Assembly (NCBI GenBank): GCA_022559985.1
Contig: JAFJTR010000035.1
Location: 124,001-188,000, forward strand
Direction of reading: 5' to 3'
Length of the DNA: 64,000 nucleotides
Source: Parastagonospora avenae f. sp. tritici 18332-5
Lineage: Eukaryota; Ascomycota; Dothideomycetes; Pleosporales; Phaeosphaeriaceae
Positions 1 to 9,452 of the stretch are shown here, piece by piece. Position 1 is the stretch's first letter, and each line of letters starts with the position of its first letter. The notes under the pieces are model-generated. The model worked only from the letters and a program-made list of their open reading frames with translations, was not told where the DNA came from and searched no databases. The position numbers and the translations under genes were made by a program.

Positions 1-673
1 GAAGCCTAGAGGACTGTGAGCCTCGGCAGGCTGGTACTTGCAATGGTTGGCATTGGTTGTCTTGGTATATTACTTGGGCAGGAGGATGCTGGGGTGTTCA
101 CCGGTGCCCGGACGCACGCCGACGTCAGTTTGTTTTCCAAGCTTGGGTGGCTGCCATGCCAATACAAGACCACGACAACCTTGTGGCCCAACTTCCACTT
201 CATTTCTCAGTATACCTTTGACTGTTGGTAGATTTTCTCACATATCGCTCGACACTCGGGCCAGGGTACCATTGCTGGTAAGGGCTAAACAAGCGCCTGT
301 GGTTGCCCCACGCGAAACATCTCAGCCCAACTGACAACACCCGCGCAGCACCTCGAAAACAAGCGAAAACACCACCAATAGAGTTTCGAGGCAGACACGA
401 TCCCTACATTCTGCACCAGTGACGCCATGCGGCTGACGATCTGACGTCCTGAGGATATTCGCAGCCTGAACGCCAGCTCCACTGGTACGAATACATGATG
501 TTTCCGCGTTGTGCACGCGCAAAGCCAAACATCATCTGAGCAGCACTGCTGCACGACGAGGCAAGGCAGTGAAAGGTCGCACCTAGCCCGCATCTGCCTA
601 CTAGCCTCTGTACCAGATCGTATGACCCTCTTCCCTTGTTACAACAACTTTCTGCGCATCAACCACCGCAGCC
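1..673. other. Upstream region of the J-domain gene, no gene seen
   Basis: Short open frames on both strands here have no recognisable domain, no good start and no splice structure. The last 70 bases before the start at 674 are pyrimidine- and A-rich, as in fungal 5' leaders. The region probably holds the promoter and leader of the J-domain gene and perhaps the end of a gene outside the window. Confidence 0.5.
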
Positions 674-3130
674 ATGGTCAAAGCCGACCCCACGCGGAAC
701 TACTATGCGGACCTCAAGGTGTCTGCGAACGCCACCGAGAATGAGATCCGGAAAGCATACCGCGGCCTCGCGCTCCAGTACCATCCCGATCGCAACCCAG
801 GACGTGAGACTGAGGTGGTAGTCAAGTTCCAGGAAATCCAGACGGCGCACGAGATTCTCTGCGATCAGGCACAGCGAGCAAAGTACGATGCTGAGCGAAG
901 AAAGTACCGTAACCTCAACATACCCGCACATACACCAAATACTCCTCGAACGAGGCCGCCGCCACCACCTCGAAACGCATACACTACCTCCACCCCAAGC
1001 GGGTCGTATTACCGCGCTCCTCCCCCCAAGCCATCGCCACAGACCCCACGGCCGGGCCCGCCACCGCAATATGCCTCATATGCGAGTGGTGCCGACCGCT
1101 TCACGAGCAAGAATTTCCGTACGCCACCAACCGCACAGCGGCCAGAAACACGACAACAGAAGGACGCAGAGGCACGGGCTAATGTCTTCACAGCATGGCA
1201 GAAGATGAAGCAGCCACGAGCCGAAGAAGCTCGCGCACATAATCCGAGCGCTCAAGCAAATCAGAACGGCCAAAATGCCCAGAGCCAGCAGCACAATCCG
1301 AATGGCACGCCGTTCGGCCGCAGCGCGAGCACGAGGGTTCCATCGTCAAGAAAAGGCTTTGACCCAGGCACACCTGGAGGAGACGAAGGACAGGCACGGT
1401 CAGCTTATAGGAACTACGCTCGACCTGCCCCTACTCCGCCCGGCTCGACGACTCCGCCCCACCCGCACCCTCCGATGGGGGACACTCGAACCAACGAAGT
1501 GCCATACAACGAGGGAACTCGCACGCGGACGCCGTACTACTCTAGCGCAGCAGGAGAGCGGACTTCCATGTTTGAAGGTCTTGGCCGGTCTGCGAGTGTT
1601 CGGAACTCGCCCACAGGATCCAACCGAGCAACGCCTGGTGCAGATGCGGGCTCATTCTCCGATTCAGGTCGCCGGCAGCAGCGGAACTCGTACGCCGGTA
1701 CTCCAAACAAGCCATTTCCTCACATGTATGCCGACTCGAGCGACGAGGAGTCGGAGGCAGAGGTCTTCGGAGGCGCCAACAAGCACAGAGATCAGCCTCC
1801 GCCAAAAAACACACAACCTCCACCACCTCCTCCAACATGGGCTCAGGGTGGATTTACAACCCCTCAGAAGCAGCAGGCCAATGGCATGACAGGAAATATG
1901 CCAAACAGCTTCAAGAGCAGAAGTGAGGAGAGCATCAATATGAAGTTTTCGCCTTCGGACTGGCATGGCAAGTTCGAAGGCAGTGCTGATTATTTTGCCC
2001 CTAACGTGCCCAAAGGTTCCACTGCCAAAGGACGCACGTCTCCAACACGAGGCAGACCGCCTCAGCGGAATGCTACGGGAGCACCGCCAGTGTCGCCATT
2101 TTCGCAACCACAGGCGGCGTATCAGTCTTACCCCATACCTCCACCCCCACCAGGACCTCCACCGAATGTCAACTTTCCGCCTGCACCCGATGGTGGAGTC
2201 CCTGCGGCGACGTTCAAGGCAGAAGAATGGTCAAGTTACTTCAAGGAGCCGAGCTGGGTCTATTCGGAGCAGAAGGAGACTTCGCCGCGTCGTGCCTCGG
2301 AAGCCACCAAGCGACCGAAAGCTAATCGAAAGGCGTCTGTCGCTCAGGACAAGCGATCAAAAGGGACCGAAAAGCCCGACCCGTTGCGGCCGAGGAAGTA
2401 CCAGGCGACTGCCGATGATGCTGAGAAAGGCGACGCGGATGCAATGGACATCGACTCGGCTACGCCGCCTGTGCCGAACGCTGGAGGCGCGAATCCAAAT
2501 CCACAAGCCGCGACTGCGCCTCCTCCAGGTTCCACCATGAATGGTACAGGTCCGCAGCCAAATGGCACGGCTGCCGCATCGAGACCTCCTGCAGCAGGTC
2601 TGAACGGCGTGACCACAGCTCTCGTCGACGATGACACCTTCGCAGCAACCTCAACTGCGGGCAGCATGGGTCTCAATGGCCTATCTGATACCCTTCCCTT
2701 CCCGTCAGAATCCTCCAAGTCCCATCCCACCAAGCCTTCCACCGTCCAGAAGCTCAAGTTCCCCAATATGCCACTCGCCCCAACGCTACCCACATCTTAC
2801 GACCAAGTCTTCGTCGACCTCTACTTCAACCGCTTCGAAACCTACTGCAAAGACTACATGAAGGCCACCGCTGCCATGACTGCGCACTTCGTTGCCCGCG
2901 ACGCTGAACTTGCCGGGACTCTGGATGATCGATTCGCACACCACCGCGGCGAAATGACCAACAAACTGGGCTTTCAGGGCTACATGAACCGGATGAAGGA
3001 AGACGAACAGGTCCTCGAGACGTGGATGGTCTACCAACAGAGCCACATCAAGGCCATGGCCACGTGCGAGGAGGTGCGAAACAGGACGATGAAGATGTAT
3101 CAGGACAGAGCAAACGGAGTTGGTGCTTAG
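674..3130 (+). CDS. J-domain (DnaJ/Hsp40-type) protein, 818 aa
   Basis: Single-exon gene. A J domain occupies about residues 8-75, with the HPD motif at 37-39 (YHPDRNPG) that stimulates Hsp70 ATPase in this family. There is no G/F-rich linker or zinc-finger domain, so it is a class C type J-protein. Residues 80-680 are low complexity, rich in Pro, Ser, Gln and Asn and very likely disordered, with polyproline runs. The last 120 residues form a predicted helical domain, roughly YDQVFVDLYFNRFETYC to the end, rich in Met, Glu and Lys. The start ATG at 674 has a good context (GCAGCCATGG) and puts the J domain at the N terminus. Inference: a co-chaperone that recruits Hsp70 through the J domain; the client and location cannot be read from the sequence. 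The J-domain call is firm, the cellular role unknown. Confidence 0.9.
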   Translation: MVKADPTRNYYADLKVSANATENEIRKAYRGLALQYHPDRNPGRETEVVVKFQEIQTAHEILCDQAQRAKYDAERRKYRNLNIPAHTPNTPRTRPPPPPRNAYTTSTPSGSYYRAPPPKPSPQTPRPGPPPQYASYASGADRFTSKNFRTPPTAQRPETRQQKDAEARANVFTAWQKMKQPRAEEARAHNPSAQANQNGQNAQSQQHNPNGTPFGRSASTRVPSSRKGFDPGTPGGDEGQARSAYRNYARPAPTPPGSTTPPHPHPPMGDTRTNEVPYNEGTRTRTPYYSSAAGERTSMFEGLGRSASVRNSPTGSNRATPGADAGSFSDSGRRQQRNSYAGTPNKPFPHMYADSSDEESEAEVFGGANKHRDQPPPKNTQPPPPPPTWAQGGFTTPQKQQANGMTGNMPNSFKSRSEESINMKFSPSDWHGKFEGSADYFAPNVPKGSTAKGRTSPTRGRPPQRNATGAPPVSPFSQPQAAYQSYPIPPPPPGPPPNVNFPPAPDGGVPAATFKAEEWSSYFKEPSWVYSEQKETSPRRASEATKRPKANRKASVAQDKRSKGTEKPDPLRPRKYQATADDAEKGDADAMDIDSATPPVPNAGGANPNPQAATAPPPGSTMNGTGPQPNGTAAASRPPAAGLNGVTTALVDDDTFAATSTAGSMGLNGLSDTLPFPSESSKSHPTKPSTVQKLKFPNMPLAPTLPTSYDQVFVDLYFNRFETYCKDYMKATAAMTAHFVARDAELAGTLDDRFAHHRGEMTNKLGFQGYMNRMKEDEQVLETWMVYQQSHIKAMATCEEVRNRTMKMYQDRANGVGA

Positions 3131-4322
3131 GAAGCTCCAGATAAAGGAGGCAAAAGAGGCAAGGGGAATGTGTATATTCACGATCCGTGTGATTTGAGGT
3201 GGACTGGGGATTTGGGCCATTTTGATAAATGGAGCTAAAGGAAAGTGTTCTTGATTAGCGAAGGCGTTGGGTCTCTGGCGTAAAAGTTGACAGATGGATA
3301 CCCGTAATCGTCTCGTTGAGGGTCGTTGGATACACGCGATGTAATATTAGGATTGAATTAACATAAAAATATATCAATCGGGTCATGGGTTGAGTGCGTG
3401 TAGTGAAAACTACAATTAGAAATGATTACACAGCGATAATCATATGATATCGTAGCCTGATCAACATGAGGCAGCAATAGCTTGAGACGTGGTCTATATT
3501 CTCACGTCATACAATGCCTCCGCTTACCCGTGATCCTGTCTCACACAAGCGACCAAGCGACCAAGAGCAGCCGCTGCTCGTGCACTATTGTGCTCCAGGC
3601 GTCGTTACACATGCACTCCACGAATCGTAGACGACCTTCCGCTGTCAAGGCTTATTCTTTCCTTTTCGAGCAAAAGCAACATTGATGGCGTGAAGTCAAG
3701 CTTAGCTGACGCCATCATGAGTCTAGCGCGCAGCCCCAACATTCTGGAACTAGGCCCCGGGAACGAAGTTGGAATGTAGGGCAGGTGATTCAGGACACTG
3801 TGGGACAGATTGCACGATCTGAGGAGATGCGGTTTCAACAAGGCTTCGCCCAGCTTGTCAGACGTCGATCTGCGACGAGGGACATGGGGCGCTTTCCTAT
3901 TTCCGTCCTAGCCCCTCGATGAACAGATTCCAGCCCGTATAGTGGCTGGCTGGCATCGATACCGTAGTCCCAAAGCGCATGCGCGATGAGGGCTTGATGA
4001 GGGCTGGAAATATGCTCAGGGTCCGAACAGCGGTTTTGGCAGTTATGTGTCCCTTCATTTCACTCCCGCCGCCTTTCGAGGTTTCGTCCCATCAATCCCT
4101 GTGGAGCTGACGCGCGTAATTGCACCGAACGCTGTGCCCAGCGACAAGTGGAAGGTTTACATGGGCTTCTGTCTCACGGCACACCCGGGAGCGCGATCGG
4201 GCTTTGGAAATTCCGTCAGGGAAAGGAATTCATGGTTAGTTAGGTAAACATAGGCGCTGAGCTGCTTGCGGAGCTTTGGAGCTCAACACTAGACACGATC
4301 CGAACTCGACTTTCCGGCCGGC
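3131..4322. other. Intergenic, no gene seen
   Basis: About 1.2 kb between two + genes. The first 300 bases are AT-rich and probably hold the 3' UTR and polyadenylation region of the J-domain gene. Open frames at about 3480-3840 and 4047-4247 are short and resemble no family I know. The rest is presumed promoter of the gene starting at 4323. Confidence 0.4.
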
Positions 4323-6480
4323 ATGGCGGGCGACACGATGCAGGCTATGCCTATGTCGCCGATACATTCGACGAGGGAGCTGGGAGGCGCGGCGGTGCAG
4401 TGGGCATGTACGAGAAGAGGGAGGATGTTGGTGTTGACGGTCGTGTTCTTCACGATTGTTCTTGGACTTGGAGGGATACATAATCGCGAGGTGAGTAACT
4501 CCACCCGAAGCTGGAAGGGACGTTGGACTGCAAGTGCTAATGTGACCGAACGTGTAGGCTATATCGTCACGATACCAAGCGTTGCAATGGCGGCCTTACA
4601 TCCCCCACATCCCCGCGATTCTACAGGCGCCTTTCAAAGCCCCCTCGAACACGACGCTCCGACTCGAAAATGGAGACCTCACCATTGTGCCGCCGCAGCT
4701 GAAGAAGACGACGCCCAACTTCCACCTCGTGACACCTGCGGAGAAAAATGAAGATGCCTTCTGCAGGACTACACTGTCTAGCATGCTCCTCAACTATCCG
4801 CCGCCTACCGTAGTCGACCTGGACCGCGAATTTAAGGACAGCGACCAGAGGGAAAGAGCGACACTGCTCGGTATAAAACACTACATCGAGAACAGTAAAT
4901 ACGTGCAAGATGAGGATGTCGTCCTGATCGTGGACGGCGAGAACTCGTGGTTCCAGCTCCCGAGCGACGCCATCATAAAGCAGTACGCGCGCGTGCTGGA
5001 AGATGCCAATGCGCGGCTACTGAAGCATTACGGCGTGGACAAGAACGGATTCCAGAGATACAACCAGTCGATTGTGTTCGGCGCGGAGAAGATTTGTGAG
5101 GGCGACGATATGGCGTGTCGGTATGCGCCGAGGTCGATACTCCCGGCGAATCTGTACGGCAAGACGGAGGGTGACGACACTGAGGATCGGCCGGCAATAT
5201 ATCTGAATTCGAAAATGGTCATGGGCCCGGCTAAGGATTTGAAGGTCTTGTATCAGGCGGCGTTGCGCAATCTGGACATACATCGCACGCGCGAGCATAC
5301 TGTACAGTCGGTGCTCGTGAACATGTTTGGAGAACAGCAGTTGAGGCGAGATGCGGTGGTCAAGGAAGAGTCGAAAGTACCCGTTGTCGCTGGTATTAAG
5401 GATATGTTGGAAGGCATAAGGGGCTCCGAGTTGAAAGTCGACTTATCATCTGCACCGCAGTACGAATTCTCCATGGGTCTCGACTATACGCACACCCTCT
5501 TCCAGCCCCTCGCATACGCTCATGAAGACGAGCTTGTCGCCCTTGTCCACAGGAACGACACGGACATATCAAACCACTTACATCCCAGCTCATGGACGAA
5601 ATCTCTCGATCTCCCCCGCGCCCTCAATGATTCAAATCCTCCCTTCTGGCGCCCCGACCTAAATCCCAAGAACAACCCCTCCCCAAACGAAAAGCCCGCT
5701 CACATCGATAACCTAGACTTGAAGCCCGACCTCGACGACCTCCCAACCCGCATAACCCCATGGACCAATCTCCGCCTAGTCCAAAACACATACACCGGCA
5801 GCGTCCCCGCAATCCTCCTCGCACCACCTCACCCCGCCGCAGCCAACGTAACCTGGAAAGACATGTGGTACTCCCCCTACAAGCGCGCCCTACTGCGCAA
5901 CTACTTCCGCACCCCACAATCCCCACTCGGCTACCACGACAGCCTGGTCGGCGGCGACCGCTCGTGGGACATGCGCGGCGGCCGGGGCGGTGTGTGGACG
6001 GCGACTGAGGAGACGTGGCTCGCGTGGGGCGAGGCGGACGGCGTGTGTGGATCGGTCAATCAGATCAAGGGGGTTTTTGAGGATGGGAAAGGGGTGTGGT
6101 TGCATGAGGGGGAAGCTGGGGCGGAGGACAGGAGATTGGAGGAGGAGAGGAGAGTTAGTGGGGAGGTGGATGCGCTGGGGTTTAAGACGGATAAGGGGGG
6201 GAAGATGGAGGCGGTTGAGAAGGATGAGGAAGAAGAGAAGAAAAAAGCAGAGGACGAGGAAGCGAAGAAAAAAGCCCAGGAGGAGGAGAGGGAGCGGCAG
6301 AGGGTGCAGAACGAGAAAGAGCAGAAGGAACGGGAAGATGCAGAAAAGCACAAGATGGAGCAAGAGTCTGCAGACTTGGCTGCTCATGAAGATGAAAGGG
6401 AGCGGCAGAGAGAGAAAGCGGAGCAGGATATGAAGGATATGGAAGCGCTGGATCGAGCCATTATACAAGGCGGGGAATAG
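4323..6480 (+). CDS. Type II membrane protein, glycosyltransferase-like (PLOD/procollagen glucosyltransferase-like fold), 696 aa
   Basis: Two exons, 4323-4490 and 4558-6480, joined in phase 0 over a 67-base intron with a GTGAGT donor and TAG acceptor. A short Lys/Arg-containing cytoplasmic tail precedes one hydrophobic helix at residues 35-52, so a Golgi/ER signal anchor is likely. The lumenal part has the block VVLIVDGENSWFQLP near residue 181-191, which I align from memory with the D-x-D containing strand of fungal glycosyltransferase-like proteins. Here the second acidic position is changed to E-N-S, so metal binding may differ. Further on are a conserved-looking FGAEKIC segment and a C-terminal WYSPYKRALLRNYF block. 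The last 100 residues are almost pure Glu/Lys/Arg, a probable coiled coil or charged helix. Base composition switches from C-rich to G-rich sense strand around 5950. Exact enzymatic activity is unknown; the membrane anchor is clear and the family assignment moderate. Confidence 0.65.
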
Positions 6481-7261
6481 ATGTGGCAGTGTGGGCCTTT
6501 TTGCGTCAAATGTACATATTTAGATTTTTCGAGATGAGATTATACCCGTGGTTAGGGGGCGTTTTGGGTGAATAGACTTGCGCGTCCGACCTGGTAGAGC
6601 TGGGGCGGATACAATTCATACTTTTCAGTTAGTCGGTGTGTTTATATGGCGTCGTGGTCGTTGGGACGGTGGTAAGGGGAGGTGCACGTTCTCGGGATTT
6701 TCATTCAGTGTCTTGGTATTTGAGTTCTTGTTGTCTACTGTACGTTCCACTGTCCCCATCTCCTACTTTCTCTTCTGCGATCAAACTGTCCGTACTTTCC
6801 TGGAGTCCGCTTCGCTGGCTTCGTTGCGAGCCGGCTCGGACTTGGGCATGTTCTTGAGTTTCCAGATTGTGCAAAAGCGAGGTGCGTAGTAATCACCATG
6901 GCAGAGACATATACGGGCTGAAGTCACATTTACGGAGCAAACATCTGCTACTCTACACCCCACTCTCAACGCTATCTGACGTGTGCAATCCGAGCTACGC
7001 ATCCAGGTGCACGCAGTGCGCCTCATAGCCAGGGCAAATACATACAGCTCAACATCAACCAGTTCACGAGAAATACACGCCGAACATTCCAAGTTTTATA
7101 TCATCCTGCCCGCCGCGCAAGCGCCCCTGTATCTCAAATCCCGTTCCCGGGGTGAAGAGCGTTTGTCTGTTTGTTGTGACTAGTGCCTACCCGCTCCTTC
7201 CTCCCACACTTCGTCACCTCACCTCCACACCCTCAACATCCTACACCACACCACGACAAAC
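6481..7261. other. Intergenic with CT-rich leader
   Basis: No gene recognised. The last 75 bases (about 7187-7261) are strongly C/T-rich and run into the start codon at 7262, which looks like a typical fungal pyrimidine-rich core promoter and leader. The 5' part is the 3' flank of the preceding gene. Confidence 0.5.
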
Positions 7262-8894
7262 ATGAAGCAGGAGGATCCCAATCAACTTCGCCATAACGGA
7301 ACAGATGCGTTAACAGAGCTCGAGGTACGTGCTTATCTGCCTGCACTTTTTCCGATGCTAATCTGAGGTAGGCGGCGACGAAGAATGTTGCTGCGGCGCT
7401 CGAAAAGAGCGTCAGCGAATATAAAGAGTTGATGGAGAAGTATCAAGATTTGCAGGAGACGGTTAACAATGGCGCGGCGGATGCGCAGGCGAACAGTGAG
7501 CCTGGAGGTTATCAACGCCACGTCGTCGTTATGATTGACGCATATGACAACGAAGTACGCTCCGCGATGCAATTTTGAAGTTCAATAATGAGAATGATAG
7601 TTGACGGACTTGTTCTTTCGCTACGCGAAAGAGAGCATCGCAAACCAGAAATACACCCTCGAAGATGCTGTTGACGACTGGTTCAGGAAGTATCGTCCTG
7701 ATCTGGAACATGTTCACAGAATCGTACAGATATACGCCGATTACGGAGTCCTGCTGGCTGGTACCGCTCAGTCTGGAAATATTCAGGATGTAGGAGCGCA
7801 GCAACCGTCGGCAAAACTTCTCTCGACTTCGGGTGCATACTTTGACTTCATCAACGTCACTTCAGAGGAGGATCTTATCCGAAAGATGCAAGGTGGGTTT
7901 AGGTGACACATACGTACGAATGCTAGCTAAAAACACCCAGGACTCGTCAGTAACCATATCAGAGATGTGGCTTGCATCAGTTTCTTATTCAGCACAGACC
8001 GCTGCTCACACCTAAGTGCACCTGGTGAATACTCGGTAAAGACGAAAGATATATCGACCGAGTTCGCCATCCTTCTCAGTGATCTGGCGGAAGGAAAATT
8101 GCCCTCCTGGACCCCGGCGTGTTCCCGCGGAAACATCGAGCAGGTTCGGGAGATGACCGGTAACGATACCGTCGCGACTGAAAACGAGACAGCACATAGG
8201 GTGAGTCCACACTGTGTGAACATGCACGCGGACGACCAATGTACTAACATGTGTGTAGAAGGAGTCCTACAGCTGCTTCGAAAACAACCAATATGTTGCG
8301 CGCACGTCACCGAAATCGGATATGAAGTCGTTGAACATCCCCATAACGTCCAATTCGTCTTTAAATTCGTCTACCGTAATCCCCGCAAAGCCACGAACCG
8401 GCTTCATTCCGATCAATGCCGCTGGGCAACGTCTTGACCCTACCCTTCGCACACCCAGCAATGCAGAATTCAGCGCCTACAAACTACGAACTGGGCCCAA
8501 GAAGCTGTGCTCAGTGCACTATCTTAAAGGCCGGTGTTGGGCCAAGAAATGCTGCTACGATCATTCTCCTATAAATGATTCGCTCTCCCTCGTCCTGAAA
8601 CACAAATTGCTGGAAAATCCATGTCGTTTCGAGGGCGTTTGCAGGGATGAAGGCTGTATCTACGGGCATGTATGCGCTAGAAAAGGATGTGCGGGCCAGA
8701 ACGACAAAGGTTGCAAGTTCAGTGCAGCAACACATGGCGTGGATATGAAAGTCACCGGATGGGCCAGGCCGATTGAGAACAAGAAGGGCGCCAACAAAGA
8801 GAAAGCAGTCAGGGTGATGACACCGACTGATACAGGTAGCTCGAAATCATCGATGGAGAATTGGCCTAGCATGGGCAACTTGATCGACATTTGA
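7262..8894 (+). CDS. CCCH zinc-finger protein with fungal N-terminal domain (DUF7923-like), 477 aa
   Basis: Five exons: 7262-7324, 7372-7554, 7601-7892, 7941-8200 and 8259-8894. The introns are 46-58 bases with GT-AG ends and every junction keeps frame. The N terminus is a short coiled coil (residues 20-50). It is followed by a domain beginning VVVMIDAYDNELTD that resembles the 'LIDGDG' domain fungi combine with CCCH fingers. The C-terminal half has two CCCH-like fingers: C-x8-C-x4-C-x3-H (CSVHYLKGRC...CYDH) and C-x5-C-x4-C-x3-H (CRFEGVCRDEGCIYGH), then a further Cys-rich stretch. Such fingers usually bind RNA. The position equivalent to the acidic DGDG signature reads DAYDN, so any catalytic role of the N-terminal domain is doubtful. 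It is convergent with the NUP145 gene. The zinc-finger call is strong; the N-terminal family name is from memory. Confidence 0.8.
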
Positions 8895-9452
8895 GGATCT
8901 GGGCAGGGCAGGGACGATTATCAAGAGAATAGGAGAAGAATGGCCGCTGATGCACTTCGATCGAATGAAGTGAGATAGGGACGTCGAGATGGTATGCCAT
9001 TCCTCGGATGCAAAGGAGTGGGCATCTCCGATAGAAGGTTCAAAAAGAGCACAAATGAAAAGAATGTACACTACAACATCTTGCGATCCTGCCTCAATGT
9101 CCCTGTCTTGTTCACCGGTCTCTTGCATTTTCCAAATCAAACATGATTTCGGACTTGCAGCATTTCACATCATACAAAGCAGAATACCAAGCGACATTCA
9201 AATAATCCAGTTTCCATTAAACCAACCACACTAATCTAAACAAAGTCCATCCATAGTATACACAGTTGTCGAATCGAACCAATTCCACTTTTCGCATAAA
9301 TCTTATAGAACTCCCATCTATGCTTCCTCCGCGAAAACGCTCAAGTCACCCTCGTACAAGGGACTCACGCCATACACCTTCGCCATCCGTACCCTTTCGT
9401 CCCAGAGCATCTGCGCCTCTGGGTACCTCGACGCGGCCCAAAGAAGCGCTTC
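8895..9452. other. Convergent intergenic spacer, no gene seen
   Basis: Spacer between the 3' ends of the CCCH gene (+) and the NUP145 gene (-). It presumably holds both terminators and polyadenylation regions. The middle (about 9160-9300) is AT-rich. No coding or RNA gene is supported. Confidence 0.5.

Noticed and set aside
5890..6468. 192-codon Leu/Pro/Phe-rich frame on -
   Set aside because: Antisense reading of the Glu/Lys-rich tail of the gene at 4323-6480, where GAG/AAG codons read as CTC/CTT on the other strand.
9264..9300. GGTTCGATTC on -, like a tRNA T-loop
   Set aside because: The flanking bases do not pair into a T-stem, and no D-arm, anticodon arm or acceptor stem can be found.
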